Part shown: positions 10,177-22,581 of the stretch, in pieces
How positions within the stretch are numbered: position 1 is the first letter of the stretch
Layout: each line of letters begins with the position of its first letter
Assembly (NCBI GenBank): GCA_015501605.1
Contig: JADNRZ010000027.1
Span: forward strand, 248,001 to 312,000
Source: Panaeolus papilionaceus
Taxonomy: Eukaryota; Basidiomycota; Agaricomycetes; Agaricales
Length of the DNA: 64,000 nucleotides
Direction: 5' to 3'
Position numbers and translations under genes: made by a program
Notes under the pieces: model-generated
The model's input: only the letters and a program-made list of their open reading frames with translations
Databases searched by the model: none
What the model was told of the DNA's origin: nothing

Positions 10177-13100
10177 GATTAACTCTCTACGTAACTGGTC
10201 GCACTCACTATAAGTATAAATTGAACATCACCTTCTGAAATATGTCAGGGTTAGGCAATGATTCATCTCGCCATTTTGAGCTCGAGCTTCGGGGGACAAT
10301 ATCAAAACTTCTCGTCGAGCAGCCCATGTCAACTGAAACTTTAATTTCAACTCAGATTATGTCCGGTTAGCAGTCCATTACTCAACAGCAGCAAAGAAGT
10401 GTCTGAGTTGAGTGTGTTTGCCCCTGCTGACACCCAACTTGCTCATCTATGTCAATGTATTCAAAGACCCTTCGCAAGTCATAATGAAAGGAGCCGAGAC
10501 CGCTCCTGGAGCTCTGAGTTTTAAATGAAAAGACTCCGAGCAGGAACGCAACCTGGAGGCTCTTTATGGAATAGCCGGGTCAACTTAGCCTCTATCGTAT
10601 TGGTATTGTGATGCAATAGTCATCTCCTTTGTGTGTGGAACGAAGCCCGTGTGCGTCATATCTCGGATGGCGAAAAATAATGGCCTACCCATCGGGCTAG
10701 GGATCAAATTCAAACTCCGTGTCCTATGAAATCCTTGATAGAGTTTTCATCACGAAAGAAAGTGGCGTGACAGGTGCTCAGTGCAGGGAGACATGTGCCA
10801 CATCTGCATCTATCAAATGACCTTATGATATTCTGCCTTTGTACAGCTTGTTAAACGGGACCTGGAGTCGATGTTGCATACTGAGAGTCTGAGAGTCATT
10901 TCCAGCTTATTCGGAGCGACTCATTTCCCTCATTCGGGCTTCCTCGTCGCAGTTCCCGAGCCCATTTTGAAATGGACCACAAGTGGACAAAGATACCCAT
11001 GGACTCATTCGCTGTTGATTCATAGTACGTCAGTGGTAGGTATAATTGGTGAAGAGCTTATCAGAAATTGCATGTGAGACCAGTGCCTGGATAGGAATTC
11101 CAGAAAAGAGCCCACTTTTGCCAAGATACTTTCGATATCACGGCGGAATAAACCCAAATGATTACTATGGGCACCCCCGCATATTGGGTTCAGAATTAAG
11201 AAGTATATGAAAAGATAACTGAATACGCTGGAACTTGCCGCTTCAGGAAAGCGCTACAGCTTATGATCATTAAGATCTACAAGTGACTGGAGCCAAGGTA
11301 AGCGGGACGCTTGGCAGCGTTGCAAAAGACATATTGAGATAAAATGCTGCTTAATCTCTCGACATATTCCTTCATGACGATATACAGCAAGAACGCTTAA
11401 CTCCATGATACTCCACCCCAGAAGATCAGCAGACACAAAGGAACTTCTACAAAAGAACCCACCCATCTTATCATCCAATGCTTGACATGAGAAACACAGA
11501 TGATCTCAGTCTGCATATATGTCCTGGAAAAGGATAAAGCCTTTTCCACTGCATATGGTTCATGGGCAAACCCGGGACCAGGCGATGGGTTGGAGAATGT
11601 GCGAAGGTTTCTATTTAGTGGGCGGAGCGGAATTTAGACGCCCTTTTAGGGGACTTGGGGCTGGAGCTCTCAGCTGTGTGCCTACACCTACAGATCACTT
11701 CGAGAAGGTTTAAGCTCAGTGATTCGTATTTTAAGTGACAACCCACCCATATGATTACGTCGAAGGGGAGGATAAATTTAACAATGTCCCCACAATCTAT
11801 TTTTACGTCGCTTCAAAGTCACCATTTAATACCCATTCAAAAAGATTGTGTGAGTTACAAGTAGCTTCTAGATTCTAGAATCCAAAGCGTTAACGTTCAG
11901 GTGAAGGCTATGAAACGGTGAGCTCACAAGGTATGAGAAATGACCCGATGGTATGATCCACTTCATGTCCGTGGCATGGGCCATTGTCCAGTCCACCATC
12001 TGGTGCACGAGCACGAGAAGCACAAGAAGCGTGGATACTTGGTTCACGGCTGTGCATGAAAACTCATCCTTCAGGATATTGGTTCATCCTTGTCACCTTT
12101 AGCTAGTGCTACAAGTTGGGGTGATGGTACCCTACCTAACGGCAATGTGTTCATTATGATCATAACAGAAAGGTTAAGAAACACTGAGGATGCCTGTTAG
12201 TCACAGGTCCGTAAATGGTAGAATAGTTTGAATCAATGTCGCACAGCGAATTTTAATCTGCGTGGAAATTACCGCGGTCTTGTCGTCTGCGCATTGTGAT
12301 GGTGAACTAGCATGCTACAAATCACTAACAATTCGTGATGCAAGTCAATCCAAGGACCTTTAGCCGGCGGCAAGATAATTATCGTGTCTAACATGACAAG
12401 ACACATGATAAATTGCAGAATCTGTGGATTTTCGTATAAGGCATTTGTGAGCATGACACGAAGCCTCGTGGCTTGACCCATATTAAGCCCATACCTCGAC
12501 AGATAAACGGGAAACATGTTGGAAAACGCAATATGAAAATGAAAAACGTGAGCGTAATGAAGATCCTATCGGAGATAGAGAATTGTGAGGATGCAACCAC
12601 TATGAGGGATGCCCTCGATCGACTGTGGTGTTGGAGGATACATAGATTTTTCCGTTGGTCGTTTCGTGATTAACTAACCCTGAGTAAGCAGACCGGCTCG
12701 TTGCTCAAGCTGAGCGTGTGTCGCCAGTGGATCAGGTCGAGTGGAAGAATCGGATGAAACGGCGTGTACGAACTAAGACCGTAAAGCTCTGTTCTGGAAC
12801 TCAACTTCGAGCATCTGAGCTGCTTTGAATAGTTTCGTGATAGGGATAGTTTTCAGGGATTCTCATTGCTGAAGGAGAAAGAAACGAGTGATAAACCAAG
12901 AGCGAAAGCCTCACGCCAAGGAAAGAGAAACTTGCAAAGGAATTGTTGTATGCATTTAACCTACCCGCCGTGTGTTGTGCTCAGGGTAGTAGCGGCAGGG
13001 GAGACATTCAGCCACTTGCATCCCGTCGGCGGTCATCGTAAGATGCTGTCATTGAATAAGGTTGAAATAAAGGTGATTTTTCTACCACGACCAAAAAGCG

Positions 13101-13950
13101 TGTAAGGAAATGACGTTCCACAAGAAGAAGAGACATAGGCCAGGTCCTAAGCAGTTCAAACTAATCATAGCAAGGAAAAACCTTGAAGATACAAATGAAG
13201 ACGGTAGGTGATACTATGATGCAGTAGCTTTGTCAGCGTAGAAACTGTCAAGTCGTCGACAGTTCCTGTCGCGGACATGGGCAGGCTAACAACCAACTGG
13301 GAGACCACGCCTTCAGAGTCTTGGATATCCATATGAGCGGCATCCTTTACCATGATTGTGAAAGTGCGCCCAGATCTTCACTCGTTTCAGGAGGCGGCGA
13401 TTTCGTTTCAATGTGCCTGCATTCCCTACCATGTCCCCCGGTCGCGGTATCAATAATCCGTCTGATATCGTTGAAAGGGGCACCATTAAAATGGGGAAAA
13501 GCATAAATTTGGTAGCCAGAAAGGTCAGATAGTAGCAGCATTTGGAAAAATCTGACAATAAGTACAACTCAACTTTGAAATGCACGGAGCTCGGTGACCT
13601 TGGGCGTTGGCGGGATCTATATATGTACAATAACAGTGTCGATCCTCCTGACCCCGGCTTCTAAAATGAGATGGTGCTTTATCCGTGGATTTCGTGGTAG
13701 ATAATAATAAGACAAAATTCTGTCTTTGGACGCAACAGTGTAAGACTAAGAGGTGTCTATGAACGCCTCAATAAGCAGAGGCTTGGACGGACTATGACTT
13801 CCAATCCTCGGCTAATGCCGATTTTGCGGCATATTGAGGCTCCGGTTCGGCATGCTGGATGTGACCAGCTTCGAACAATGCTCAAGGGGCAAGCATTGTT
13901 GAGGCATTGTTTAGATTTGCTAGACAATACAACGGGCCCCTTTTAGTGAC

Positions 13951-13958
13951 TATATAAG
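13951..13958 (+). promoter_or_regulatory. TATA-box-like element
   Basis: TATATAAG lies about 90 bp ahead of the ATG at 14042 and follows a GC-containing segment. It is the natural core promoter for the downstream 181-residue gene. Confidence 0.5.
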
Positions 13959-14041
13959 CCGCTTGAGCTTTAAAATTATCAAAATTTTCATCCACTTACA
14001 GACCATAAAGACCGATTCATTGAGTCTCAACCACTTACAAC

Positions 14042-14587
14042 ATGCCTTCGACCACTGACATGGATGCTCAAACGGAATACCTACAATGTTCCGAGAAGGT
14101 CCTCACTGCAACCGAGATGACCAAACTCAGAGGTGGAATCGGAGTTTTTGCCGAGACGTGGAAGAGTAGACAGGGTCAAGAATGGCTCGTATGGAAAGTT
14201 GTTCCAGGGAACCGCACCGAACATTATGCGGAAGGCGTGTCAAAGGGCTCGACCCTCGATGATTACGAAGACATAGCTATCTATAGAGTTCATGATCTGA
14301 CACATATCCGCCTACAGAAAGATAATGAAAGGAGAGGCCAAGTAGCTCGCAACAACCCGCAACAGCTCTCGCCATGGCCGTTTAAGAAACGCGACCTTCA
14401 TGACACTCAATCGCGTAAATCATCGGTTCCCCTAAATGCCTTGGTGGTTGGCCCTGTTCAAAAGATAATGCGAGACCGCCTCCAGAAGTATCGTATGAAA
14501 AGGAAGGACTACGACACAGATGCGTTGACATTAATGGAATCTTTAGAAATAACGGGAAAGTCAAAGAAAGCCAGGATCACCTACTAG
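14042..14587 (+). CDS. Unrecognised 181-aa protein, single exon
   Basis: An intact single-exon frame of 181 codons starts at 14042, with an AACAT leader context and a TATA-like box upstream, and ends with TAG. The product is hydrophilic and basic. It has a globular-looking first 80 residues containing several Trp/Tyr positions and a Lys/Arg-rich C-terminal third (KYRMKRKDY) that could bind nucleic acid or act as a nuclear localisation signal. There is no signal peptide, membrane helix or known motif. Promoter, length and composition support a real lineage-specific gene; no function is assigned. Confidence 0.55.
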   Translation: MPSTTDMDAQTEYLQCSEKVLTATEMTKLRGGIGVFAETWKSRQGQEWLVWKVVPGNRTEHYAEGVSKGSTLDDYEDIAIYRVHDLTHIRLQKDNERRGQVARNNPQQLSPWPFKKRDLHDTQSRKSSVPLNALVVGPVQKIMRDRLQKYRMKRKDYDTDALTLMESLEITGKSKKARITY

Positions 14588-17530
14588 AGTAGTTCGCCGG
14601 CCACCACGGACTGGCTTTGAATAGAGGTGCTTTGTTTTAAAATATTTCAACTATATTTCCTCATTTACACCTTTATGTCAGTATCACATATGGTATCGCA
14701 TATGTATTCTTCGGTTATATATTTACTGCGGGCTGTTTGTCATGAAATCGAATATTTGGTCGTTGCTTTGACATTCAGTGGTACAAGAGTTTCAATATCA
14801 CACACACTTTTTCGATGCTTGAGTATCATACCAGACGCATATATGCCAGATGCAGGGTAGCAGAGCAAGAAAGCTCTATCTGTAAGACGCCCACACAACG
14901 AAAACCGTAGCTTATTCGCCAATATTTACTTGTGCCGCCGGCACGTCACCGTCTCCTTCTGACTTCTGATGATACCAGCGCCCTAGGCGTCTATAGAGCG
15001 GGATTTTTTATATTAAGCGTATAGTTAGGGTTGACCGGTTTACAGACCCCGAGAATCGGTTCGCCCTATTGATTCGTTTCACAAAACCACGACTCTGATG
15101 TGCCATGCGACAAACCGCTTTGGATCTGTCGTCGTCTTTTTATCTTTGATCCTCCTCAAGGAATGGATGTAATTGCAACGCCCTATTTTGCTTCCGCCTA
15201 CGACCCAAATACAGTGTCGTTTCCAACCCCACCAGGACGCAATGAGGGCCGCGTACGGGGATTTCCGTCAGGAAAAGGAACCTATTTCCATGTATAGGAA
15301 AAGAGCCAGCATTGGTGGGTGTTGGGTTGACGACGCTCACCTTGGGCCTGAGTGGGCGCAATACTATGGATTCTCATGGGCCGAGCCAAAGGGTTAAAAG
15401 GGTGAAGGGTAAATCTTCTCTTCGTGGGCGAAAAGAATTTAATACAGTTGCAAGAAGAGACGCCGCGGGGCTCGTCCGACAGAGTTACATATGTTTTGGC
15501 TATACCGTACGGTTCATGACCGCCACCGGAGCCTTAAGGACTACACGCGTCCTCTGGAGTGCCCTTAACTTACACGACCAGTTTCCAAATTGATAACCAC
15601 GGTCACTTCAGTATGGTGACTCGTCCTAACGCAATACTACAACCACTGATGCTACTCCAGTGTGAGCACCCAGGCGTTGGATCAGATAGACTGGAACTTT
15701 TATACCCCGTGTTTTCTACCCCAAAGGGTAAAATATAGTATATCTTGAACACACAAAAGCTCGATAGACGCCTCTCTTCCCATGTCGCTCCACGATCACT
15801 GGCACACAGCGCATCCGGACAGAGACTTCACCTCGGCACCGCGCTAAATGTCCCAGCCGATGATACAACATCAGTCACTTTCCCGTCCAGCGATTAAAAA
15901 ATATCATGATCTGCACCGCATCATGCAAGAACACTACAGTGGAACATGAACCTTCTGGGGTGCGACTCGGGAGGTATAAACCTTATTTCACGGCGCTTAT
16001 TGTACAGAGCAGCATCGCTACGTAGATATGTAATTACGTTTCTGACTGCATCCTGACATCGTCATTACGATAAAGGCCCAAAGTAAAACGACGAATAATT
16101 AGCAAATTACAGCCGAATGTGATTCACTTTTTTTCCCAACAAATCCAAGAGAATATTCAATCGGGGGGTTTGATTTTTATGCTGGCTACTTCCAGCGACA
16201 ATAACGTGGAACCGTTTCTCACTGCTAGCTATGTATGAGGTTACCTCGTCTTTATCTGGGTAAGGATGTAAAAAACGTCAATAAGGAACTCGATTTTGTG
16301 CTTTGAGCCTTCCAATTTTAGTGAAGACTTTCAATGGGCTTATTTTGAGTTTCCCGAGCTTCGTCATGATTCCAGGTTCAACTCAATTCTTCGGGCGGTA
16401 TTGCAAGGGGAATAGCATGTATATGACGTTAGCTGAATTCAATACACCCGACTATGCATACCTATTGTGTCCCATAATGACAATTGGTAACCGCATGGAA
16501 TGTATCACGGCGACCTGGATATGTAGGCGCTAACCCCATACGAACAATACTTGCAGGAGTAACGCACGCGGACGAGGCTCACAGGGCAGAGAGCTGACCC
16601 TTGTTTCGGCGACTTGTTTATTTTCTTTCCATTTGTTCTGTGGATGTCATATCTAATCACCAATGAGGGTGCGTGAACAAGTTGTATTCGATGGTTCGTC
16701 CGTTGTCGTGGTATCTGTTTCCTGGTTTTGAGCCGTTGCGAACCAATTTGGGGTCGTATCCTGCGAATCTGGATGGCTCTTTGAGTATTACCGGCTCGAA
16801 AAGGAGCACTTTACTACCAGGACTGTGCCAGTGCGAGTTGGCTCGGCACCTTTAAGAGTCATGGTTTCTGTCTCAACACTGCTCATCGCCAGTGCGGTTC
16901 AGTTAACACGATCAGGTACGCGTTCAATGACTACAATGTGCCTTTTTGTTCACCGTCTGCATCCGATCCCCTAGAACGCGTCTTGGAGACAAAAAAAAAC
17001 GCACTCGGATACGCGTGATACTGATCCCTTTCTCTCGAGGAAAGATGAGTGTCACAAGAACATCTAAAGTTACCGATTACCTCAAAGCTTAGTCAAATGG
17101 CATTGCCCTGTTGACGAGGGTTTTAACGTGTTGGAATGAGATGCGATGATGTGCAATGACTGGTGGAAACTACTGTATTGCTTGTAGCATGCCTCCAATG
17201 GTGGAACGTCCATGTTATCAGGCAACTGGAAAATTCCGGGTAGTTCTTATTGGCTAGAATCTCAGTGAATGTAGAGAGACATCTCTTGGGGGTGAGTGAT
17301 TGGTTGTAACGATAAGTTATACAATTGGCCAGGCCGCTAAACGTGATGTGGGCAGATCGCGACTGATACCGCAACTCGGGAGGTATGCCACTTTCTAATA
17401 ATAGTCCGAAAAATACACGTTCTGTAACCCTTCAGTTCCATTGTTGACTTCCGTGGAAAAGTACCAATACTCGTGTCAGAAAGCCGTCCAGAGAGCAAGT
17501 TTTTAACTCACAGTGACAACGCTATCGAAA
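14588..17530. other. Gene-free stretch
   Basis: Several short frames occur (15173-15397, 16303-16533 on the plus strand, 17123-17374 on the minus strand), but none has splice support, a family motif or coding-like context. Base composition shifts locally but no tandem repeat or RNA gene was seen. Confidence 0.45.
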
Positions 17531-17917
17531 TCATAACCTGCCCCCGCTCGATTTCGCATCAGGTCCGTCGTCCTTCCCGCTCGTTTCAGGGCCCTTCTCC
17601 TCTGCCCATGTCTTTCTGCTTCCGTAGCTGCCTTTACTTCCTCCTTCTGGTGCGTATGGTTCCTTTGAACCTTCTACATGGCGATATGCTTCATGCTGGA
17701 CGCCTGCTTTGCTCCATTGACCTGAAGGGGGCTCTAAAGGCCTTTGAACTGCGTCCGAGTCAGGATCAACACGATGTGTTTTCTGATCTACTGGTGGTGA
17801 TCCGTCAACCTCCTTCGAGTAACTGTCGGACGAATGGTCGAGTCGTGCTGCGGTGGTCTGCAACCCTCGGTTGGATATAACTTTGCTGGCAAAACGTCTT
17901 GATACAACTGAGAACAT
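17531..17917 (-). CDS. Small mitochondrial-targeted protein (128 aa) of a conserved fungal family
   Basis: The ATG at 17917 sits in a good CCACC context and starts MFSVVSRRFASKV, a basic, Ser-rich, Asp/Glu-free N-terminus that fits a mitochondrial presequence with a cleavage region near RGLQTTAARL. An in-frame ATG 14 codons upstream (17959) is less likely. The rest is hydrophilic and disordered, with a conserved-looking core (VDQKTHRVDPDSDAVQRPLE then PPSGQWSKAG) that I recall from uncharacterised small basidiomycete mitochondrial proteins, and a Gly/Ser/Lys-rich tail. No enzyme motif is present. Location in the mitochondrion is an inference from the presequence. Confidence 0.65.
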   Translation of the reverse strand: MFSVVSRRFASKVISNRGLQTTAARLDHSSDSYSKEVDGSPPVDQKTHRVDPDSDAVQRPLEPPSGQWSKAGVQHEAYRHVEGSKEPYAPEGGSKGSYGSRKTWAEEKGPETSGKDDGPDAKSSGGRL

Positions 17918-17959
17918 GGTGGATCTGATACGATAAGTTAGGCGTTGCTGAGATGGCAA

Positions 17960-18642
17960 TAGAAGGATGTGGTGGTGGTTGGCAGTTGAGATGGAAGCTG
18001 CGAAGCTCCTAAATGGTCATGCGGGGAAAGCACGGTCCATGACATCAATAGCGTTAGATCCAAACAGGACATCACAATAAACAGCAACAACTCCACACAA
18101 TCGGCATTCAATAATTTAACACTAAGGTTCTAACACGTGAACTCCATTCATTCATTGCACGACAGCTTGGTAGAAACATAAATAAGAGCCTGTTAATTAT
18201 GTTCCAACGGCCTGGCGATTTTTTTCCATGATGTGCTTCATCATCTTTCAATTCAACATTCATGGTCGTTATCCACGATAATAACAAGGTTGGGTCAGTG
18301 GCAGCTGAAATACTCCACTAAAGCAAGCGCGCTTAAAGGTAAGCATTCGAAATGGCGTATATGAAGCGACGTTCGTACATGTATATGACTATGTGATAAT
18401 GCATTCCACTTAGTGTGCTGCGAAGCCGATTTAACCCTACGCTGTGAGGGCTGGTTTCTGGTTTACTAATTGAACGCAAGTTTCGAGATAATATATGCAT
18501 ATAGTGAAATTTAATGAACAAAGTAGCGATGCAGGGGAGATTATACACATGTTGAGAAAGTCAAAGAATAAGTGATAATGATATAAAGTAAAGAATAATC
18601 CATATTCCAATAGGGAATTTATTTCCTTCTCCAGTCGTTCGC
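17960..18642. other. Intergenic stretch between two minus-strand genes
   Basis: AT-rich DNA holding the 5' side of the mitochondrial protein gene and the 3' side of the next gene. No RNA gene, repeat or supported frame was seen. Confidence 0.5.
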
Positions 18643-19275
18643 CTAATAGCCTATAGGAAGAATAACCCTAAATTTATGACCACGTAGAGTCATCCCATAT
18701 GGAGCGTGACGTTTCACGTTCGAAGAAAAACTCGCATCGATCCCAGGAGCCCGTATCTCGTCTAACATGATTGGAGCGATAGTTGACTCGGAGGGCCTGC
18801 CCTTGATAATCCGAATCTTCTTCCCTCTGACGGTCACCTCGTTGGCAACTCGTCCCTCTGATGACTGGGAAAACGCCTGAGTATCTTGAGAATCAATGTC
18901 CACTTCCATCCTGGCCCGTTTGTATCGGCGAGTAACGTCCTCCAGTTCAAGCTCAACCGCAAGCTCGTCCTCCCTTGTTCTCTTTCTATCGTATCGAAGA
19001 TCGTAAAAGGTTTGCAAACTATCTCTCTCCCTTTGGTTTAAGAACGAGGGATCGCTGTAAGTAACTGGTAAAGTTGGTGACATTGAAGTGGCCATTCGTG
19101 CAACCAGGGACGGAATCGTAATTCTAAGACCCGTTGATAAACCGTGAGTCGATTGAGTGCGTGTGGAAGGGGAGTTGTTGATCGCAATGTTGACGACTTT
19201 ATATATCCCTCTGGTGTATGTAGAGGGTCGTGTAAGCTTGCGGAGAGTCGATTTAGGTTGTGGTTTGGGAGTCAT
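18643..19275 (-). CDS. Unrecognised basic protein (about 210 aa), single exon
   Basis: An intact frame reads from the ATG at 19275 (an alternative in-frame ATG lies at 19287) to the stop at 18643. The N-terminal 60 residues are Thr/Ser/Pro/Lys-rich and probably disordered. A central helical, Arg/Glu/Lys-rich stretch contains RYDRKRTRED and RRYKRARME, the latter resembling a bipartite nuclear localisation signal. Toward the C-terminus two similar short motifs occur, VRGKKIRIIKG and LRGHKFRVILP, suggesting an internal duplication of a beta-strand-like unit. No known domain is recognised. Length and the repeated motif argue for a real gene. Confidence 0.55.
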   Translation of the reverse strand: MTPKPQPKSTLRKLTRPSTYTRGIYKVVNIAINNSPSTRTQSTHGLSTGLRITIPSLVARMATSMSPTLPVTYSDPSFLNQRERDSLQTFYDLRYDRKRTREDELAVELELEDVTRRYKRARMEVDIDSQDTQAFSQSSEGRVANEVTVRGKKIRIIKGRPSESTIAPIMLDEIRAPGIDASFSSNVKRHAPYGMTLRGHKFRVILPIGY

Positions 19276-19845
19276 TGTGTCAAACAAGGGCCCTTAAGTG
19301 ATCGACAAAAATCGCCAATATCGCCCCAGTTAAATAGGACACTGCGCGCATTGGCATTCTCTACAATAGGCAATGCAATTTAATCTCTGTTCATCTGAGT
19401 TTTAGGCGCCTTGGGATGCGATGCGAGGCTACGAAGATATTAGCTGCCCTAACTCAAAGGGACAAATTTGGCTAATCACATCAACAATGCTTTGAAAGGG
19501 TTGTCAAAGAGCGCCTGTGTTGTGTATAATTTCCTTTTATGGAACCCATTATGATGTTGTTGCGAGGCCCAACACTGGCGCCTTGTCACAAAGCGCGTTC
19601 CCGCGTTGTTGTGCACCCGTGTCACTGCACAAAGGTATAAGATGATCACCGGCGATCCCTGGAACGACATTATCTACCCAATTTCACCAAAGCCTCACAA
19701 CATAGAATTAAGAATTCGCCCTCGACAACCAGCACAACGATGATACCCCCCCAGAACAACCCCGTAATGTGCACTCGTCCTCGCTCAGTAAAGCGTTTGA
19801 CAAGTACGTACGACTTCTAGGATTGGCCTGCAGACATCTTCGCTA

Positions 19846-20649
19846 ATGCTTTCCCCTTTAACTTTAGCGTTGACTCGACCAATACCCGTACTGCCGACGA
19901 GAACGTCGGCAGTAGGTCTTCTCTCCCTTCCCATTGTAACAATATCGAAGATGATAGCGGTGAATCCGAGCTGGAATCAATGGCGTGCTCCAATGACGAG
20001 TACGATATCGAGAAAAGCTGGAGATAAGGAGGTTGCAGAGACTCGTCACGCTTCAGGCTGGACGGCCCTGACTAAAGCTACCCCCAAACGCGGTCGAGGC
20101 CGACCTCACGGTTTGAAAGACAAGAAACCGCGCAAGCTCCCGCCTCAAAAACCCCGCTCCCCGAAGGCACCTCTTCTGAACCGACAGACCGCTATAAAGA
20201 AGCGGTTCAGGCGAAGGAGGACTCTCCAATCCACCGTGTCCCCGGAGGGGCAACCGTTCGTTCAACTCACGCACAACATGTGTGATGTCGTCGGGTGTTA
20301 TACCATTTTTTCAAGTCAAGCAGCACTCAAAGATCATTTATTCAGTAGTCATAATTTGAAGCGGGGAAAGTGCTCCGGTCATGGATATGTTGAGATTGAT
20401 AACTGTCCTTGGCAACGCTGCGGGAAGGCCCTGCAGAGAAGAAGCATTCACCGACACATCGTCAATACCCACTTAGAGCGAGACGGCAACATGATGGATG
20501 GTGCAGTCTTGGATGCAGATCAGAGCGAAGGTACCGATGCAGGAGGCGTTGCTGGCCCGCCTTCTCCCGGGAGTGAGGATGAGGTGTTGTCTGCCATCGT
20601 TGAACCTGTCCTGTCGAGAGTCAATAAGCAGTGTAAAGTTCCCGTATAA
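19846..20649 (+). CDS. Zinc-finger protein with AT-hook-like basic region; 5' end uncertain
   Basis: The secure part is the C-terminal two thirds. A basic stretch with KRGRGRP, an AT-hook-like core, is followed by Lys/Pro/Arg-rich sequence and then two zinc-finger-like modules: Cys-x4-Cys-x12-His-x4-His beginning CDVVGC, and Cys-x4-Cys-x11-His-x4-His beginning CPWQRC. An acidic Ser/Gly tail ends the protein. This suggests a nuclear DNA-binding protein. The first 60 codons of the continuous frame are less convincing. A model starting at the ATG at 19740 with a 46-nt intron (gtaaagc...ctgcag, 19788-19833) keeps the frame, and an alternative acidic frame overlaps 19834-20030, so the true N-terminus needs transcript evidence. 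Confidence 0.6.
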   Translation: MLSPLTLALTRPIPVLPTRTSAVGLLSLPIVTISKMIAVNPSWNQWRAPMTSTISRKAGDKEVAETRHASGWTALTKATPKRGRGRPHGLKDKKPRKLPPQKPRSPKAPLLNRQTAIKKRFRRRRTLQSTVSPEGQPFVQLTHNMCDVVGCYTIFSSQAALKDHLFSSHNLKRGKCSGHGYVEIDNCPWQRCGKALQRRSIHRHIVNTHLERDGNMMDGAVLDADQSEGTDAGGVAGPPSPGSEDEVLSAIVEPVLSRVNKQCKVPV

Positions 20650-22581
20650 TTTTCTCTGTAGTTCATTGGTTTTAAAACCTATTTTTCATTATTTCTGTTA
20701 CTTTAAACAAGTTAGCCTGCAAAGGAAGGTGGGCAATCAGAGTAGCGGGAAGCCTTTCAGAGCACCATTCCCCAAAACTGGATGAGGGATAGAGCGCCAC
20801 GTGAAAAACCTCCAAGGGACTTCGAATGAGTGCACTACCAGTGCTCATCCCTTTCATATTCCAAGGTCATATTACTAGGTATCGATATGAAAACACGATG
20901 GAGAGAGTCATAAAGATACCTTCATCTCAACTTCTGCCGATATTACGCCCATCGGCGAGAGATCCTTTAAGTTCAAGCTGTTGACACAAGTTGATTGCAC
21001 GTGGGGAGATCTGAGTGAAAGTTAACTGTTAAGTGAGGGATGGGGCCTTTGAATTAATATCCAGATATTACAGAAAGATGATTGATAGAAATGGAATAAT
21101 AAAACCGAAGAACATATAAGAATGGTAGACCGTACGACGAATCTCAGCGCACTTGAAGGAAAGACTCGGAATCATAGTCGCAGTGAACCACGAACTTAGA
21201 AGGTCTGAAGGCCCTCGGAACTGCCATGTACAAAACCGCAATAGAGTGGTCAGGACATTTCTGTGCCGTAAGTACGAGAAATTTCATGGCACTGTCTTCG
21301 TGTTCCATGATCAAAGTTTACCTCGGAGCCCTCCCTCCAAGGGAGCATTCGCAGCAAAAACTTTGAAGGTGACTGGACCGAGCTGACTACTGACAAACGG
21401 AGGGAATTCCACTCCAATCCTGGCCCAGGTGGTCCCTTCGCCGCCGCCACAGAGGGCGATAGAGCATTGCGCTAAGAGGTGCTCCCACACGAACCGCTGA
21501 AACTCGTCGCGTAGAGCTAATGCGACAGCCTTAGTAATATAATATGGGAGGATGTCACATCGCATAAAGGCTCAATATCTCGGCCAACTAGTATCGTATA
21601 ATTTAGACAGGAACGACCCGGGTTCTAGAGCTATATATAACTAGGAGCGCTGAAAGCTACCAAAATACTATATGTATGTCCGTCCTCCCAAATGGTTCCC
21701 CCTATTTACCTCTCCCTGATCGTTTCTAGCACCATGACGGTTTCCTGGAATTCTGACATTGCTTCATTTACTTCCACTGATCGTCTACCCAGCACTCCGA
21801 TAGACACCAGCGTCCCAGCCAGAGTTGGTGCGTCACAATAGCACATTGCGCGACAGCAAAGGTGAGCCGATAGAGATCATCGTTTGAATTGAACGTTGAC
21901 GTTGAATCGCTATCCTTACCTGCGGTCCAACGCAGGAAGCAAACGAAGCTAAAACCCAGCAGAGGTATTTGCTACAAGGTGAGGCCCTCTTTGTCTCGTT
22001 GTTCAACACCCATTTCCGCTAGTTCTTCTCCAACTTGAGTTGCGAAACGACAGCATAATGGCTTTTTTAGATGAATTCTGCAGTTGAAGGCATTGGGGGT
22101 TTGTCCTCATTATGATGAGGACATGTCTTCTTTATCAAGTCATTAATATGCCGATCATCCTTGTGAGAAACCAACCAACAGGTATGCCTAGTATGCGTAA
22201 TCCCCACTCTGTCCTCCCACAACTAGTTGGGTTTGGAGTCGATATTGACACTCTGGAGGGGACGTTCGCGCTAACATTATAATATCTATTGGATACGTGG
22301 TGATTATTCTTCAGCGTCAAGAAATACTTCCACCTGAGAGAGTATGTGTAATCGTCAGCGTGGTGAATGCGCCGAATATTTTAAGCTGTTGCAGTTTGGA
22401 GCATACAAGACGATATCAATGGGGGGCAACAGAACATTATCATTCATAACGGAAAAGAATACAAACATAAAACATATTAGAATAGGGGTCGTAATCGATA
22501 ACAGAAACAAAATGGTTATAGAGGGGAGAAAAAAATCTTTCTGTGGTGATGTAGCACTAGAAGAAAAGGAGAGAGATGAAA
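20650..22581. other. Mostly non-coding stretch with weak coding hints
   Basis: A minus-strand frame at 21311-21565 encodes a protein-like stretch (RDEFQRFVWEHLLAQC) and meets a canonical donor (gtaaac at about 21318), but the following exon cannot be joined in frame; it may be a decayed gene. On the plus strand a 35-codon frame (21734-21841) follows a TATATATAA motif near 21632 and may be a tiny gene or a first exon. Neither is secure. Confidence 0.35.

Larger units (their letters stand above)
9310..14041. other. Long gene-poor stretch
   Basis: Nearly 4.7 kb without a gene I can support. Minus-strand frames at 12269-12600 encode hydrophobic, membrane-like residues in two different phases and may be remnants of a small membrane protein. 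Minus-strand frames at 13165-13630 look weakly protein-like but change phase without a good splice junction. Structured DNA includes a hairpin at 10149-10176 and a short inverted repeat (AACAATGCT/AGCATTGTT) at about 13875-13902. Confidence 0.45.

Noticed and set aside
12269..12600. Hydrophobic minus-strand frames resembling a membrane protein
   Set aside because: Two phases without a joining intron, no start context and no recognised family; recorded only as a possible relic.
13165..13630. Possible minus-strand gene
   Set aside because: Protein-like residues occur in three different phases, but no canonical splice pair connects them.
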